A stretch of 12,910 nt of DNA, from positions 1 to 12,910 of the forward strand of contig JAJFMS010000049.1 of NCBI GenBank assembly GCA_020696885.1, in the 5' to 3' direction. How positions within the stretch are numbered: position 1 is the first letter of the stretch; each line of letters starts with the position of its first letter. This DNA is from Armatimonadota bacterium (lineage in GTDB: Bacteria; Armatimonadota; SYMT01). The notes under the pieces were generated by a model. The model did no database searches, was not told where the DNA came from, and was given only the letters and a program-made list of their open reading frames with translations. This document shows positions 7,241 through 12,910 of the stretch, one piece after another. The translations under genes and the position numbers were made by a program.

Positions 7241-7269
7241 TAGACAGCGTGTGCACAGAATGCTACCAT
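7241..7269 (+). promoter_or_regulatory. Candidate sigma-70-type promoter for the exonuclease-kinase-recO-polX operon
   Basis: TAGACA (7241-7246, five of six to TTGACA), a 17-base spacer and TACCAT (7264-7269, four of six to TATAAT) preceded by TG at -15/-14. Transcription would start near 7276, leaving a very short leader, so an upstream start (TTGACC at 7230-7235) is an alternative. GGTGGAG (7273-7279) is the likely ribosome site for the ATG at 7286. Confidence 0.3.
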
Positions 7270-7285
7270 GCCGGTGGAGTAGCAA

Positions 7286-8257
7286 ATGCAAGTTCTCTAC
7301 CGGCGTGGCATCCATCTTCCCGGCCCTTCACTCTGGCTCGACCCGCATGTAAAGCAGCCGGTCGCCATCGTGTCGCACGCGCACGCGGACCATGTGCAGC
7401 ACCACGACCACGTGCTGTCGTCCGTGGCTACGGCGGCCATGATGCGCCTGCGCGGCGTCACCCGCTGCCGGTTCCGGACGCTGCCGTTCGGTGAGCCGGT
7501 GGAGCTGGGTGACGCCCGGGTCACGCTGTATCCCGCCGGCCACATCCTGGGCTCCGCGCAGGCGCTGGTGGAGTGGGAGGGGACCCGCCTGCTCTATTCC
7601 GGCGACTTCAAGCTGCGCCCGGGCCGCTGCGCGGAGCGGATCGAGGTCCCGGCCGCGGACGTGGTGATCATGGAGACCACCTTCGGAAAGCCGCGCTACC
7701 GCTTTCCGGACACGGAAGAGGTGGTAGGGGAGATCCTCGGGTTCTGCCGCAGCGCGCTGGCGGAGGAGCACGCCCCGGTGCTGTTCTGCTACAGCCTGGG
7801 CAAGGGGCAGGAGGTGCTCTCCTGCCTGGACGGGGCGGACTTCCCGATCTACCTCCATACCCAGCACTGGGACATGTCGTCCCTCTACCGGGACTTCGGC
7901 GTGAAGTTTCCCGCGTTCCAGAAGTTCCAGCCCGGCCAGAAGCTGGACGGCGCGCTGCTCTGCGCCTCCGGCAGCCGCAAGGCGCACTGGTTCCAGCGGC
8001 TCAAGGCCATCCGCACCGCCTACATCTCCGGCTGGGCCCTGGACTCCGGCGCCCGCTGGCGGTTCGGCACCGACGCCGCGTTCCCCCTCTCCGACCACGC
8101 AGATTACGACGACCTGTTGGAGTACGTCCGCCTTACCGGCGCGCAATCGGTTTACACCATGCACGGCTTCGCCGACGAGTTCGCCGGCGATCTCCGGAAG
8201 CGAGGGCTATGGGCCGAGCCGCTCAAGGAGCCGGGGGCGCAATTGTCGCTGTTCTAA
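7286..8257 (+). CDS. Metallo-beta-lactamase-fold exonuclease, DNA-ligase-associated/SNM1-CPSF73-like type
   Basis: 323 aa, matching the length of the bacterial DNA-ligase-associated exonuclease family (MBL fold, COG1236-like). Metal-site motifs are complete: HAHADH (31-36), GHILGSAQ (His86), SGDFK (Asp107), SDHADY (269-274, His271) and a late MHG (His293). METTFGKPRY (near 130) and FCYSLGKGQEVL (near 165) are also typical. Relatives cut DNA or RNA using two zinc ions: SNM1/Artemis on DNA ends, CPSF73 on RNA. In other bacteria this family usually sits with an ATP-dependent ligase and an Lhr-type helicase; neither is in the window. Here a polynucleotide kinase follows after 58 bp. A DNA-end nuclease role is the best inference, and RNA substrates are not excluded. 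Confidence 0.9.
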   Translation: MQVLYRRGIHLPGPSLWLDPHVKQPVAIVSHAHADHVQHHDHVLSSVATAAMMRLRGVTRCRFRTLPFGEPVELGDARVTLYPAGHILGSAQALVEWEGTRLLYSGDFKLRPGRCAERIEVPAADVVIMETTFGKPRYRFPDTEEVVGEILGFCRSALAEEHAPVLFCYSLGKGQEVLSCLDGADFPIYLHTQHWDMSSLYRDFGVKFPAFQKFQPGQKLDGALLCASGSRKAHWFQRLKAIRTAYISGWALDSGARWRFGTDAAFPLSDHADYDDLLEYVRLTGAQSVYTMHGFADEFAGDLRKRGLWAEPLKEPGAQLSLF

Positions 8258-8294
8258 GTCGAGAGCCAATGCGGCCGACGTCTCACAACATCCA

Positions 8295-8315
8295 AACACC
8301 GAACACCGAACACCG
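8295..8315 (+). repeat. Three perfect 7-bp repeats (AACACCG) abutting a start codon
   Basis: AACACCG occurs three times in a row and ends at the base before ATG 8316. It occupies the position where a Shine-Dalgarno sequence would lie, and none is present. Confidence 0.85.
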
Positions 8316-9386
8316 ATGCTTCCCAATCCGATCGAATGGGACGAGGCGGTGCAGCTATTGGCTGCGCAGTCCGGGGCCGTGCTCCTGGTGGGCGCGACGG
8401 ACACCGGGAAGTCCACTCTGGCTGTGGCCGCCGCCAACGAGGCGGTCCGGAACGGCCGGCGGGCGGCGATCCTGGACGCGGACCTGGGGCAGGGTGAGGT
8501 GAGCCCCCCCGGGACGCTGGGGATCATTCGCCTGGAAGAGCCGGTGGCTTCCCTGGCGGAGCTCCGGCCGCGCGCGATGGCGTTCGTGGGTGACACGTCT
8601 CCCTATGGGCACCTGCTCTCCATCGTCCAGGGCACGCGGCGGCTGCTCACCCACGCGCTGGATCGCGGTGACGAGGTGGTGTACGTCGACTCCTCCGGCC
8701 TGGTGCGAGGACGGCTGGCCGAGAAGCTGAAGGTCGCGAAGCTGAACGTGCTGGACCCTTCCCTGGTGCTGGTGCTGGAGCGGAAGGGGGAGCTGGAGCG
8801 GCTGGCGAGCCTGCTGGCGGGGCAGACAGCGGCGCCGGTGGTCCGGGTGCAGAGTGCCCGCGACGTGAAGATCAAGTCCGCCGTCTACCGCCGCGTGCAG
8901 CGGGCGAACCACTTCCGCCGGCACTTCGAGAACGCGCGGGTGCATGAGCTGGACGCCGGCCGGGTGCGGGTGTTCGACGCCTGGGTGTACACCGGTACGC
9001 CGCTGCCGGCGCGGCAACTGCGGGCCCTTTCGGACGCGCTGAAGACGAACGTGCCGCATGGGGAGATCACGGATGATGGGGTGTTCCTGTGCGCGGACGG
9101 CAAGCCGGACCGGGACGGAGCCAACGCGCTGCAGGACGAGTTCGGGAAGAAGCGCGTGACGATCACGCCGCTGTCCGCTTTCCGGAATCTCCTGGTCGGG
9201 CTCATCGCGGAGGACGGCTACACGCTGGACCTGGGGATCCTCCAGGCGATCAACTTCGAGCGGGCGTTCTTCTCCGTGATCACGCCGGCGCGGAGCATCG
9301 TGGATGTGGGCCAGATCCACTTCGGGCGGCTGCGGGCGCGGCCGGACGGCGGAGAGCTGGGCCGCCTGCGCCCCAGCGATCTGTAG
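8316..9386 (+). CDS. Clp1/Grc3-like polynucleotide 5'-hydroxyl kinase
   Basis: 356 aa P-loop protein. Walker A GATDTGKST (26-34), then the Clp1/Grc3-specific DADLGQGEVSPPG (54-66), VYVDSSGLVRG (Asp125 to Gly128) as the Walker B-like strand, and a basic lid around KSAVYRRVQRANHFRRHF. The last 75 residues (NLLVGLIAEDGYTLDLGILQ ... ITPARSIVDVGQIHFGRLR) match the C-terminal beta domain of archaeal and eukaryotic Clp1/Grc3. Such enzymes phosphorylate 5'-OH ends of RNA and often DNA using ATP or GTP. They are best known from eukaryotes and archaea; bacterial members are uncommon to my knowledge. It lies 58 bp after the exonuclease and 49 bp before the phosphatase. The ATG at 8316 has no Shine-Dalgarno, only the 7-bp repeats, and I see no better in-frame start. 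Confidence 0.85.
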   Translation: MLPNPIEWDEAVQLLAAQSGAVLLVGATDTGKSTLAVAAANEAVRNGRRAAILDADLGQGEVSPPGTLGIIRLEEPVASLAELRPRAMAFVGDTSPYGHLLSIVQGTRRLLTHALDRGDEVVYVDSSGLVRGRLAEKLKVAKLNVLDPSLVLVLERKGELERLASLLAGQTAAPVVRVQSARDVKIKSAVYRRVQRANHFRRHFENARVHELDAGRVRVFDAWVYTGTPLPARQLRALSDALKTNVPHGEITDDGVFLCADGKPDRDGANALQDEFGKKRVTITPLSAFRNLLVGLIAEDGYTLDLGILQAINFERAFFSVITPARSIVDVGQIHFGRLRARPDGGELGRLRPSDL

Positions 9387-9435
9387 TACCATGCATGGGA
9401 TAGGGTTCGACTGATCCGAAGGAGCAAGGGAAGCG

Positions 9436-10122
9436 ATGGGGGAGGCTTTGGCAGCGCCGGGCACACGGCTGCTGTTGATCCGGCATGGCCAGACGCAGTG
9501 GAACGCGGACCAGCGGGTGCAGGGGCACCTGGACGTGCCGCTGAGCTCGTTGGGTGTGGAGCAGGCGCGGCGGCTGGCGGCCTGGCTGGCCGATGAGCCG
9601 CTGGACGCGGTCTACACCAGCGATCTCCAGCGGTCGCACGTGACTGCGGAGGTGGTGACGGCGGCTCGGCGGCCGGTGTGGGTGGATGCCCGCTTCCGGG
9701 AGTCGCGGTTCGGCGGCTTCGAGGGGCTGACGACGGCGGAGTGCGAGGCCGCGTTCCCGGATGAGTTCGCCGCCTGGCGCTGCGACGCGGTCCGGAACCG
9801 CCCCCCCGGCGGCGAGACGCTGGAAGACCTCCGCGACCGCTGCATGGAAGCGCTGCGGGAGCACCTCCCGAAGCACCCGGGGCAGACGGTGGCCGTCTTC
9901 GCGCACGGCGGGCCGGTCCGGGCCATGGTTTGCGGGGTGCTCGGCTTTTCCCTGGAGGTCTATCCGAAATTGCGGGTAGAGAATACCTCGGTAGCGCGGA
10001 TCTTGTTCACAGAGCGCGGCCCGATCCTCGCGGCCCTGAGCTCGGCCGCTTGGGTCTGCGGCCAGAATCGTTCTCTTTCTCGTTCTCGGCCTGTGCTCCC
10101 CACCAGCCTTCCCCTTCGATAG
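9436..10122 (+). CDS. Histidine phosphatase (phosphoglycerate mutase-like) family protein
   Basis: 228 aa. The phosphohistidine motif RHGQT has His17 as nucleophile, followed by WN and VQGHLDVPLSSLG. Arg66 is in YTSDLQRS, the acid is Glu89 in FRESRFGGFEG, and the second catalytic His157 is in FAHGGPVRA. This arrangement fits cofactor-independent phosphatases of the CobC/PhoE/GpmB group rather than true mutases, but substrate cannot be told. AAGGAG (9419-9424) precedes the ATG. The C-terminal 20 residues are Ser/Arg/Pro-rich (SLSRSRPVLPTSLPLR), unlike the family, and come from a pyrimidine-rich tract, as if an earlier stop was lost. It is nine bases from recO, so it is probably co-transcribed with the repair genes. 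Whether it acts on nucleic-acid ends is speculation. Confidence 0.88.
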   Translation: MGEALAAPGTRLLLIRHGQTQWNADQRVQGHLDVPLSSLGVEQARRLAAWLADEPLDAVYTSDLQRSHVTAEVVTAARRPVWVDARFRESRFGGFEGLTTAECEAAFPDEFAAWRCDAVRNRPPGGETLEDLRDRCMEALREHLPKHPGQTVAVFAHGGPVRAMVCGVLGFSLEVYPKLRVENTSVARILFTERGPILAALSSAAWVCGQNRSLSRSRPVLPTSLPLR

Positions 10123-10125
10123 GAG
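10121..10125 (+). promoter_or_regulatory. Ribosome binding site AGGAG for recO
   Basis: AGGAG overlaps the TAG stop of the phosphatase gene and lies six bases before the GTG at 10132, supporting that GTG as the recO start and translation coupled to the upstream gene. Confidence 0.65.
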
Positions 10126-10131
10126 ATAACC

Positions 10132-10911
10132 GTGCGAACCGTAGGCGGCGGAAGAACCTATAAGGTCGAAGCGATCGTGCTCCGCCGGATCAGCCTGGGT
10201 GAGACGGATCGCGTGGTCACGTTGTTCACCCGCGAGAAGGGGAAGCTGAACGCGGTGGCCAAGGGGGCGCGCGGTCCGCGGAGCAAGCTGGCCGGGGCTA
10301 CGGAGCCGTTCACGTACTTCGAGGGGCTGCTGGCCCAGGGCCAGAACCTGGACGTGCTCACGCAGGCGATGGTCCAGCAGCCGTTCTCGGAGATTCGCAA
10401 GGACCTGGAGCGGGTGGGCTATGCCTCTCACTTCCTGGAGATCGTGGACGCCGGCCTGGAGGAGCGGCAGCGGATGCCGGAGCTGTGGGACCTCACCGTG
10501 GCCGGACTCTGCGCGCTGCAGGTGTCCACCACGCCGGACCTGCTCGCGCGCGCCTTCGAGCTGCACGCGCTGCGTCTCTTCGGTTACGAGCCGAACGTCT
10601 TCGAGTGCGTGCTGGACGAGGCGCCGGTGGAAGAGGCCGGCGCGGTCTTCCACCCGCTGCGGGGCGGCATGCTCTGCGCGCGGTGCGCCGTCCGGAACCG
10701 CGGCGGGGTGCCGGTCTCGCTGGACGCGCTTGCGGCGCTGCGTGCCCTGGCGTATCAGCCGTTCCTGAAGGCGGCGCAGCTCGAGTTCGACGTACCCGTC
10801 CGCCAGGAGCTCACCCGGGCCCTGGTGCCGTACCTCCGGCACCAGTTGGAGTCGCCGCTCCGCTCCCTCCAGTTCCTGGATGACGTCACCGCACCGCTGC
10901 CGGCGGAGTGA
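10132..10911 (+). CDS. recO: DNA repair protein RecO
   Basis: 259 aa, normal for RecO. The protein binds single-stranded DNA and SSB, anneals complementary strands and, with RecR (and RecF), loads RecA in gap repair. The N-terminal OB-fold carries the typical opening YKVEAIVLRRISLGETDRVVTLFT and GKLNAVAKGARGPRSKLAGATEPFTYFEG. The helical C-terminal part has ARAFELHALRLFGYEPN followed by the zinc region. There, Cys159 stands alone (FECVLDE) where relatives usually have a C-x-x-C pair, while the second pair Cys182/Cys185 (LCARC) is kept. The zinc site is therefore incomplete, or uses Asp162 or His174; many RecO proteins lack it altogether. It starts at GTG and polX begins seven bases downstream. 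Confidence 0.93.
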   Translation: MRTVGGGRTYKVEAIVLRRISLGETDRVVTLFTREKGKLNAVAKGARGPRSKLAGATEPFTYFEGLLAQGQNLDVLTQAMVQQPFSEIRKDLERVGYASHFLEIVDAGLEERQRMPELWDLTVAGLCALQVSTTPDLLARAFELHALRLFGYEPNVFECVLDEAPVEEAGAVFHPLRGGMLCARCAVRNRGGVPVSLDALAALRALAYQPFLKAAQLEFDVPVRQELTRALVPYLRHQLESPLRSLQFLDDVTAPLPAE

Positions 10912-10918
10912 GGGGCCG

Positions 10919-12613
10919 ATGAACAACTACGCCATTGCCCGGGTGTTCACCCGGATCGCGGACCTGATGGAGCTTCAGGGCGAGAACGCCTTCAAGATTC
11001 GCGCCTACCGCAACGCGGCGCAGACGATGGAAGAGCTCACTGAGAGCCTGGAGGTCGTCGCGGAGCGCGATGAGCTGCAAACGGTGCCCGGCATCGGCGA
11101 AGCGATCGCGCAGAAGACGAAGGACATCCTCGCCACCGGCACCACCAAGCTGTATGAGCGGCTCAAGGCCGAGGTGCCGGAGAGCCTGATCGAGCTGCTC
11201 CATCTCCCCGGCTTCGGCGCCAAGAAGATCCACACCGCCTGGCGTGAGCTGGGGGTGAAGAACCTGGATGACCTGGAACGCGCCGCCCTGGAGCACCGCA
11301 TCCGGACGCTGCCCGGGATGGGGGAGAAGTCCGAGGAGAAGCTGATCGCCGCCATCACCGCCCACCGCAAGCGGCAGGAGCGGCTGCCGATCGGCGTCGC
11401 GCTGCCGTATGCCGAGGGGATCGCGCGGCTGCTGCAGGCCACGGGTGCCTTCGAGCGGATCGAAGTGGCCGGCAGTGTCCGCCGGCGCAAGGACCTGGTA
11501 GGGAACCTGGACTTCGTGGGGACGGCCGTGGACCCGGAGCAGGCGCTCGCCGCGTTCTCGGAGCATCCGGAGGTGCGTGAAGTACTGGAACGGGGCGTCG
11601 ACCTCGTTCGTGGGGTGGCCCAGAAGGGAGCGCCGGTGGAGCTTCGGGTTGTATCGCCCGACGCCTTCGCGGGGGCGCTCCTCCGTGGCACCGGCTCCAC
11701 GGCCCATCTGGCCGCCCTGGCGCAGCATGCCGCGGCCCGCGGCGTGGACCTGGACTCGCTGCTGCTGCGAGCCGGGAGCGAGCCGGAGGTCTACGAGGCG
11801 CTGGGCCTGGCGTGGATCCCACCGGAGCTGCGCGAAGGACGAGGCGAGGTGGAAGCGGCCCGCGACGGAACGCTGCCCCGGCTGATCCAGGTGTCCGACA
11901 TCCGTGGCGTGCTCCACGCGCACAGCACCTGGAGCGACGGCTCCGCGTCGATCGCGGCGATGGCCGAGGCGGCGCGGGCTGCGGGGTTTGCCTTCCACGC
12001 GGTCACCGACCATTCCCAGGCGCTAGGGATCGCCCGGGGCCTGAACCCCGAGCGGCTGCGGGCGCAGATGGCGGAGATCGACGCGCTGAACGCCACCTTC
12101 ACGGACGGCTTCCGGGTGCTCAAAGGCATTGAGTGCGACATCATGCCGGACGGGTCCATGGACCTCCCCCTGGACTTGCTCCACGAGCTGGACGTGGTGG
12201 TCGCCAGTGTTCACTCCCAGCAGCGCCAGGACCGCGAGACGATGACCGCCCGCGTGCTAAGCGCGCTGGAGTCCGGCGTCGTCGATATCCTCGCTCACCC
12301 CACGGGACGCATCCTCGGCAGCCGGGACCCCTCCGCGGTGGACCTCGACCAGGTGATGGAGGCCGCGCTCGTCCACCAGGTGGCGCTGGAGATCAACGCC
12401 TATCCGGACCGCCTGGACCTGAATGACGAGTACGCGCTGGAGGCAAAGCGGCGCGGGATCCCGATCTCCATCAACCCGGACGCGCACCGCCCGGAGCACC
12501 TCACGCTGTACGATTACGGTATCTGTCAGGCGCGGCGAGCCTGGCTGGAACCGGAAGACGTGATCAACACCTGGGCGCCGGACCGGCTGCTCGCCTGGCT
12601 GCATCGCCGGTAG
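10919..12613 (+). CDS. polX: Family X DNA polymerase/PHP-domain nuclease PolX with altered polymerase site
   Basis: 564 aa from ATG 10919 (MNNYAIARVFTRIADLMELQ, the usual PolX opening). A frame-extended ATG at 10880 lies inside recO and is unlikely. Order: helix-hairpin-helix region (TVPGIGEAIA at 55-64; LPGFGAKK at 96-103; LPGMGEKS), X-family palm (AGSVRRRKDLVGNLDFVG near 185-202; TGSTAH), then PHP domain. The PHP metal ligands are all present: His333, His335, Asp340, His365, Glu405, His432, His460, Asp521, His523. In the palm the usual G-D-x-D reads GNLD (Asn196, Asp198) and the usual D-L-R reads ELR (Glu241), so two of three catalytic aspartates are replaced. Bacterial PolX fills short gaps in base-excision repair, and its PHP domain gives 3'-5' exonuclease or AP endonuclease activity. 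This copy may retain mainly the nuclease. Confidence 0.93.
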   Translation: MNNYAIARVFTRIADLMELQGENAFKIRAYRNAAQTMEELTESLEVVAERDELQTVPGIGEAIAQKTKDILATGTTKLYERLKAEVPESLIELLHLPGFGAKKIHTAWRELGVKNLDDLERAALEHRIRTLPGMGEKSEEKLIAAITAHRKRQERLPIGVALPYAEGIARLLQATGAFERIEVAGSVRRRKDLVGNLDFVGTAVDPEQALAAFSEHPEVREVLERGVDLVRGVAQKGAPVELRVVSPDAFAGALLRGTGSTAHLAALAQHAAARGVDLDSLLLRAGSEPEVYEALGLAWIPPELREGRGEVEAARDGTLPRLIQVSDIRGVLHAHSTWSDGSASIAAMAEAARAAGFAFHAVTDHSQALGIARGLNPERLRAQMAEIDALNATFTDGFRVLKGIECDIMPDGSMDLPLDLLHELDVVVASVHSQQRQDRETMTARVLSALESGVVDILAHPTGRILGSRDPSAVDLDQVMEAALVHQVALEINAYPDRLDLNDEYALEAKRRGIPISINPDAHRPEHLTLYDYGICQARRAWLEPEDVINTWAPDRLLAWLHRR

Positions 12614-12630
12614 AGAGTCACCGGGTTTTC

Positions 12631-12662
12631 GCCGCAGATGAACGCGGAAGGACGCAGATGGG
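12631..12662 (+). repeat. Degenerate CGCAGATG-type intergenic repeat
   Basis: GCCGCAGATGAACGCGGAAG followed by GACGCAGATGGG: two CGCAGATG units 20 bases apart. The type resembles the widespread intergenic repeats CGCAGATGAACGCAGATG and is related in style to the elements at 5589 and 7176. It lies 17 bases after the polX stop. Confidence 0.5.
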
Positions 12663-12737
12663 AGCCTGGTTAGGTAGAGCCTTTTCGTGGCGAGGGGCTT
12701 CGCGAAACACCTGACGGGGCCGAGACGAGCTCCGGCC

Positions 12738-12866
12738 CTAGGTTCTACCTTCCGTTCGGTAGTAGGGCGGGTGCTCCGTCACCGCCCCGCAATGGGCGCA
12801 GAACCCGTTCGGCCAATCTTCCGTCAGCCCGGGCGTACCGCCGGGTGCCGCACCCCAGAAACCCAA
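12738..12866 (-). other. Possible small minus-strand ORF with a CxxC motif (doubtful)
   Basis: Read leftward, the frame ending at TAG (12738-12740) encodes up to 42 residues including EDWPNGFCAHCGAV and EHPPYYRTEGRT. The Cys-x-His-Cys-Gly looks like half of a zinc ribbon. The only start is a TTG at 12866 directly beside the T-tract of the terminator, without a ribosome site, so expression is doubtful. It could be a gene remnant or chance. Confidence 0.15.
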
Positions 12867-12870
12867 AAAA

Positions 12871-12908
12871 AGCGGGCCGCTACCCTGGAGTAGCGGCCCG
12901 CTCTCTTT
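12871..12908. terminator. Strong intrinsic terminator, probably bidirectional
   Basis: A perfect 12-bp stem, AGCGGGCCGCTA (12871-12882) and TAGCGGCCCGCT (12891-12902), with an 8-base loop. On the plus strand it is followed by CTCTTT and could end the polX operon. On the minus strand it is followed by seven Ts (complement of 12864-12870), so the best fit is a terminator for a leftward gene beyond the right edge. The 257 bp between polX and the hairpin hold the repeat at 12631 and small hairpins (for example 12717-12738). Confidence 0.85.
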
Positions 12909-12910
12909 AC

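Larger units (their letters stand above)
6922..7285. other. Repeat-filled intergenic region upstream of the repair-type operon
   Basis: 364 bp holding copy B of the 100-bp palindrome (7011-7110), the right arm of the inverted pair (7176-7228), and a possible promoter plus ribosome site for the exonuclease gene. No frame in it looks coding; the short ORFs on both strands read through the repeats. No clear terminator follows the membrane protein gene. Confidence 0.7.

Noticed and set aside
7241..7269. Reading the promoter-like TAGACA/TACCAT as certain
   Set aside because: The implied leader is only about ten bases; kept as a low-confidence feature only.
10880..10918. Earlier ATG for PolX overlapping recO
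   Set aside because: ATG 10919 gives the standard PolX N-terminus; the extra 13 residues have no family counterpart.
9280..10926. 548-codon minus-strand frame opposite the kinase, phosphatase and recO
   Set aside because: It is antisense to three well-supported genes and has no domain-like features.
12680..12870. tRNA, SRP RNA or 6S RNA in the structured tail after polX
   Set aside because: No TPsiC/anticodon arms and none of the conserved SRP or 6S sequence blocks could be found by eye.

Overview
The window is about two-thirds G+C and carries ten protein-coding genes, none from an obvious phage or transposon, and no recognisable rRNA, tRNA or CRISPR array. The gene set (a CRTAC1-type FG-GAP/UnbV protein with a TPR partner, a WecG/TagA-type glycosyltransferase, a bacterial Clp1/Grc3-like kinase, RecO and a PHP-containing PolX) and the abundant intergenic repeats suggest a free-living, high-GC bacterium from a deep phylum such as Armatimonadota, Acidobacteriota or Planctomycetota. 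That placement is a guess from gene content. The first gene is cut by the left edge of the window.

Left part (1-5599): a secreted CRTAC1-like protein overlaps a TPR protein by 4 bp (+ strand). It converges on a WecG/TagA/CpsF-family glycosyltransferase (- strand) across a 100-bp palindromic repeat. A divergent class III aminotransferase follows, after a 361-bp spacer that holds inverted arrays of an 8-bp tandem repeat.

Middle part (5589-7228): two 53-bp arms that are inverted copies of each other (50/53 identical) bracket 1.6 kb. This islet has a 670-bp hairpin-rich non-coding stretch, a possible decayed ORF tail, one orphan two-helix membrane protein gene, and a second copy of the 100-bp palindromic repeat in the opposite orientation. 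The left arm supplies the stop codon of the aminotransferase gene.

Right part (7286-12613): five genes on the + strand with gaps of 58, 49, 9 and 7 bp, probably one operon. They encode a metallo-beta-lactamase-fold exonuclease resembling the DNA-ligase-associated family, a Clp1/Grc3-type polynucleotide 5'-kinase, a histidine phosphatase, RecO and PolX. Functionally this resembles a nucleic-acid end-processing kit: nuclease, 5'-kinase, possible phosphatase, annealing mediator, and polymerase/PHP nuclease. The PolX keeps all nine expected PHP metal ligands, but two of the three expected polymerase aspartates are replaced (Asn196, Glu241). It may therefore act mainly as a nuclease. A strong hairpin with T-tracts on both sides closes the window.
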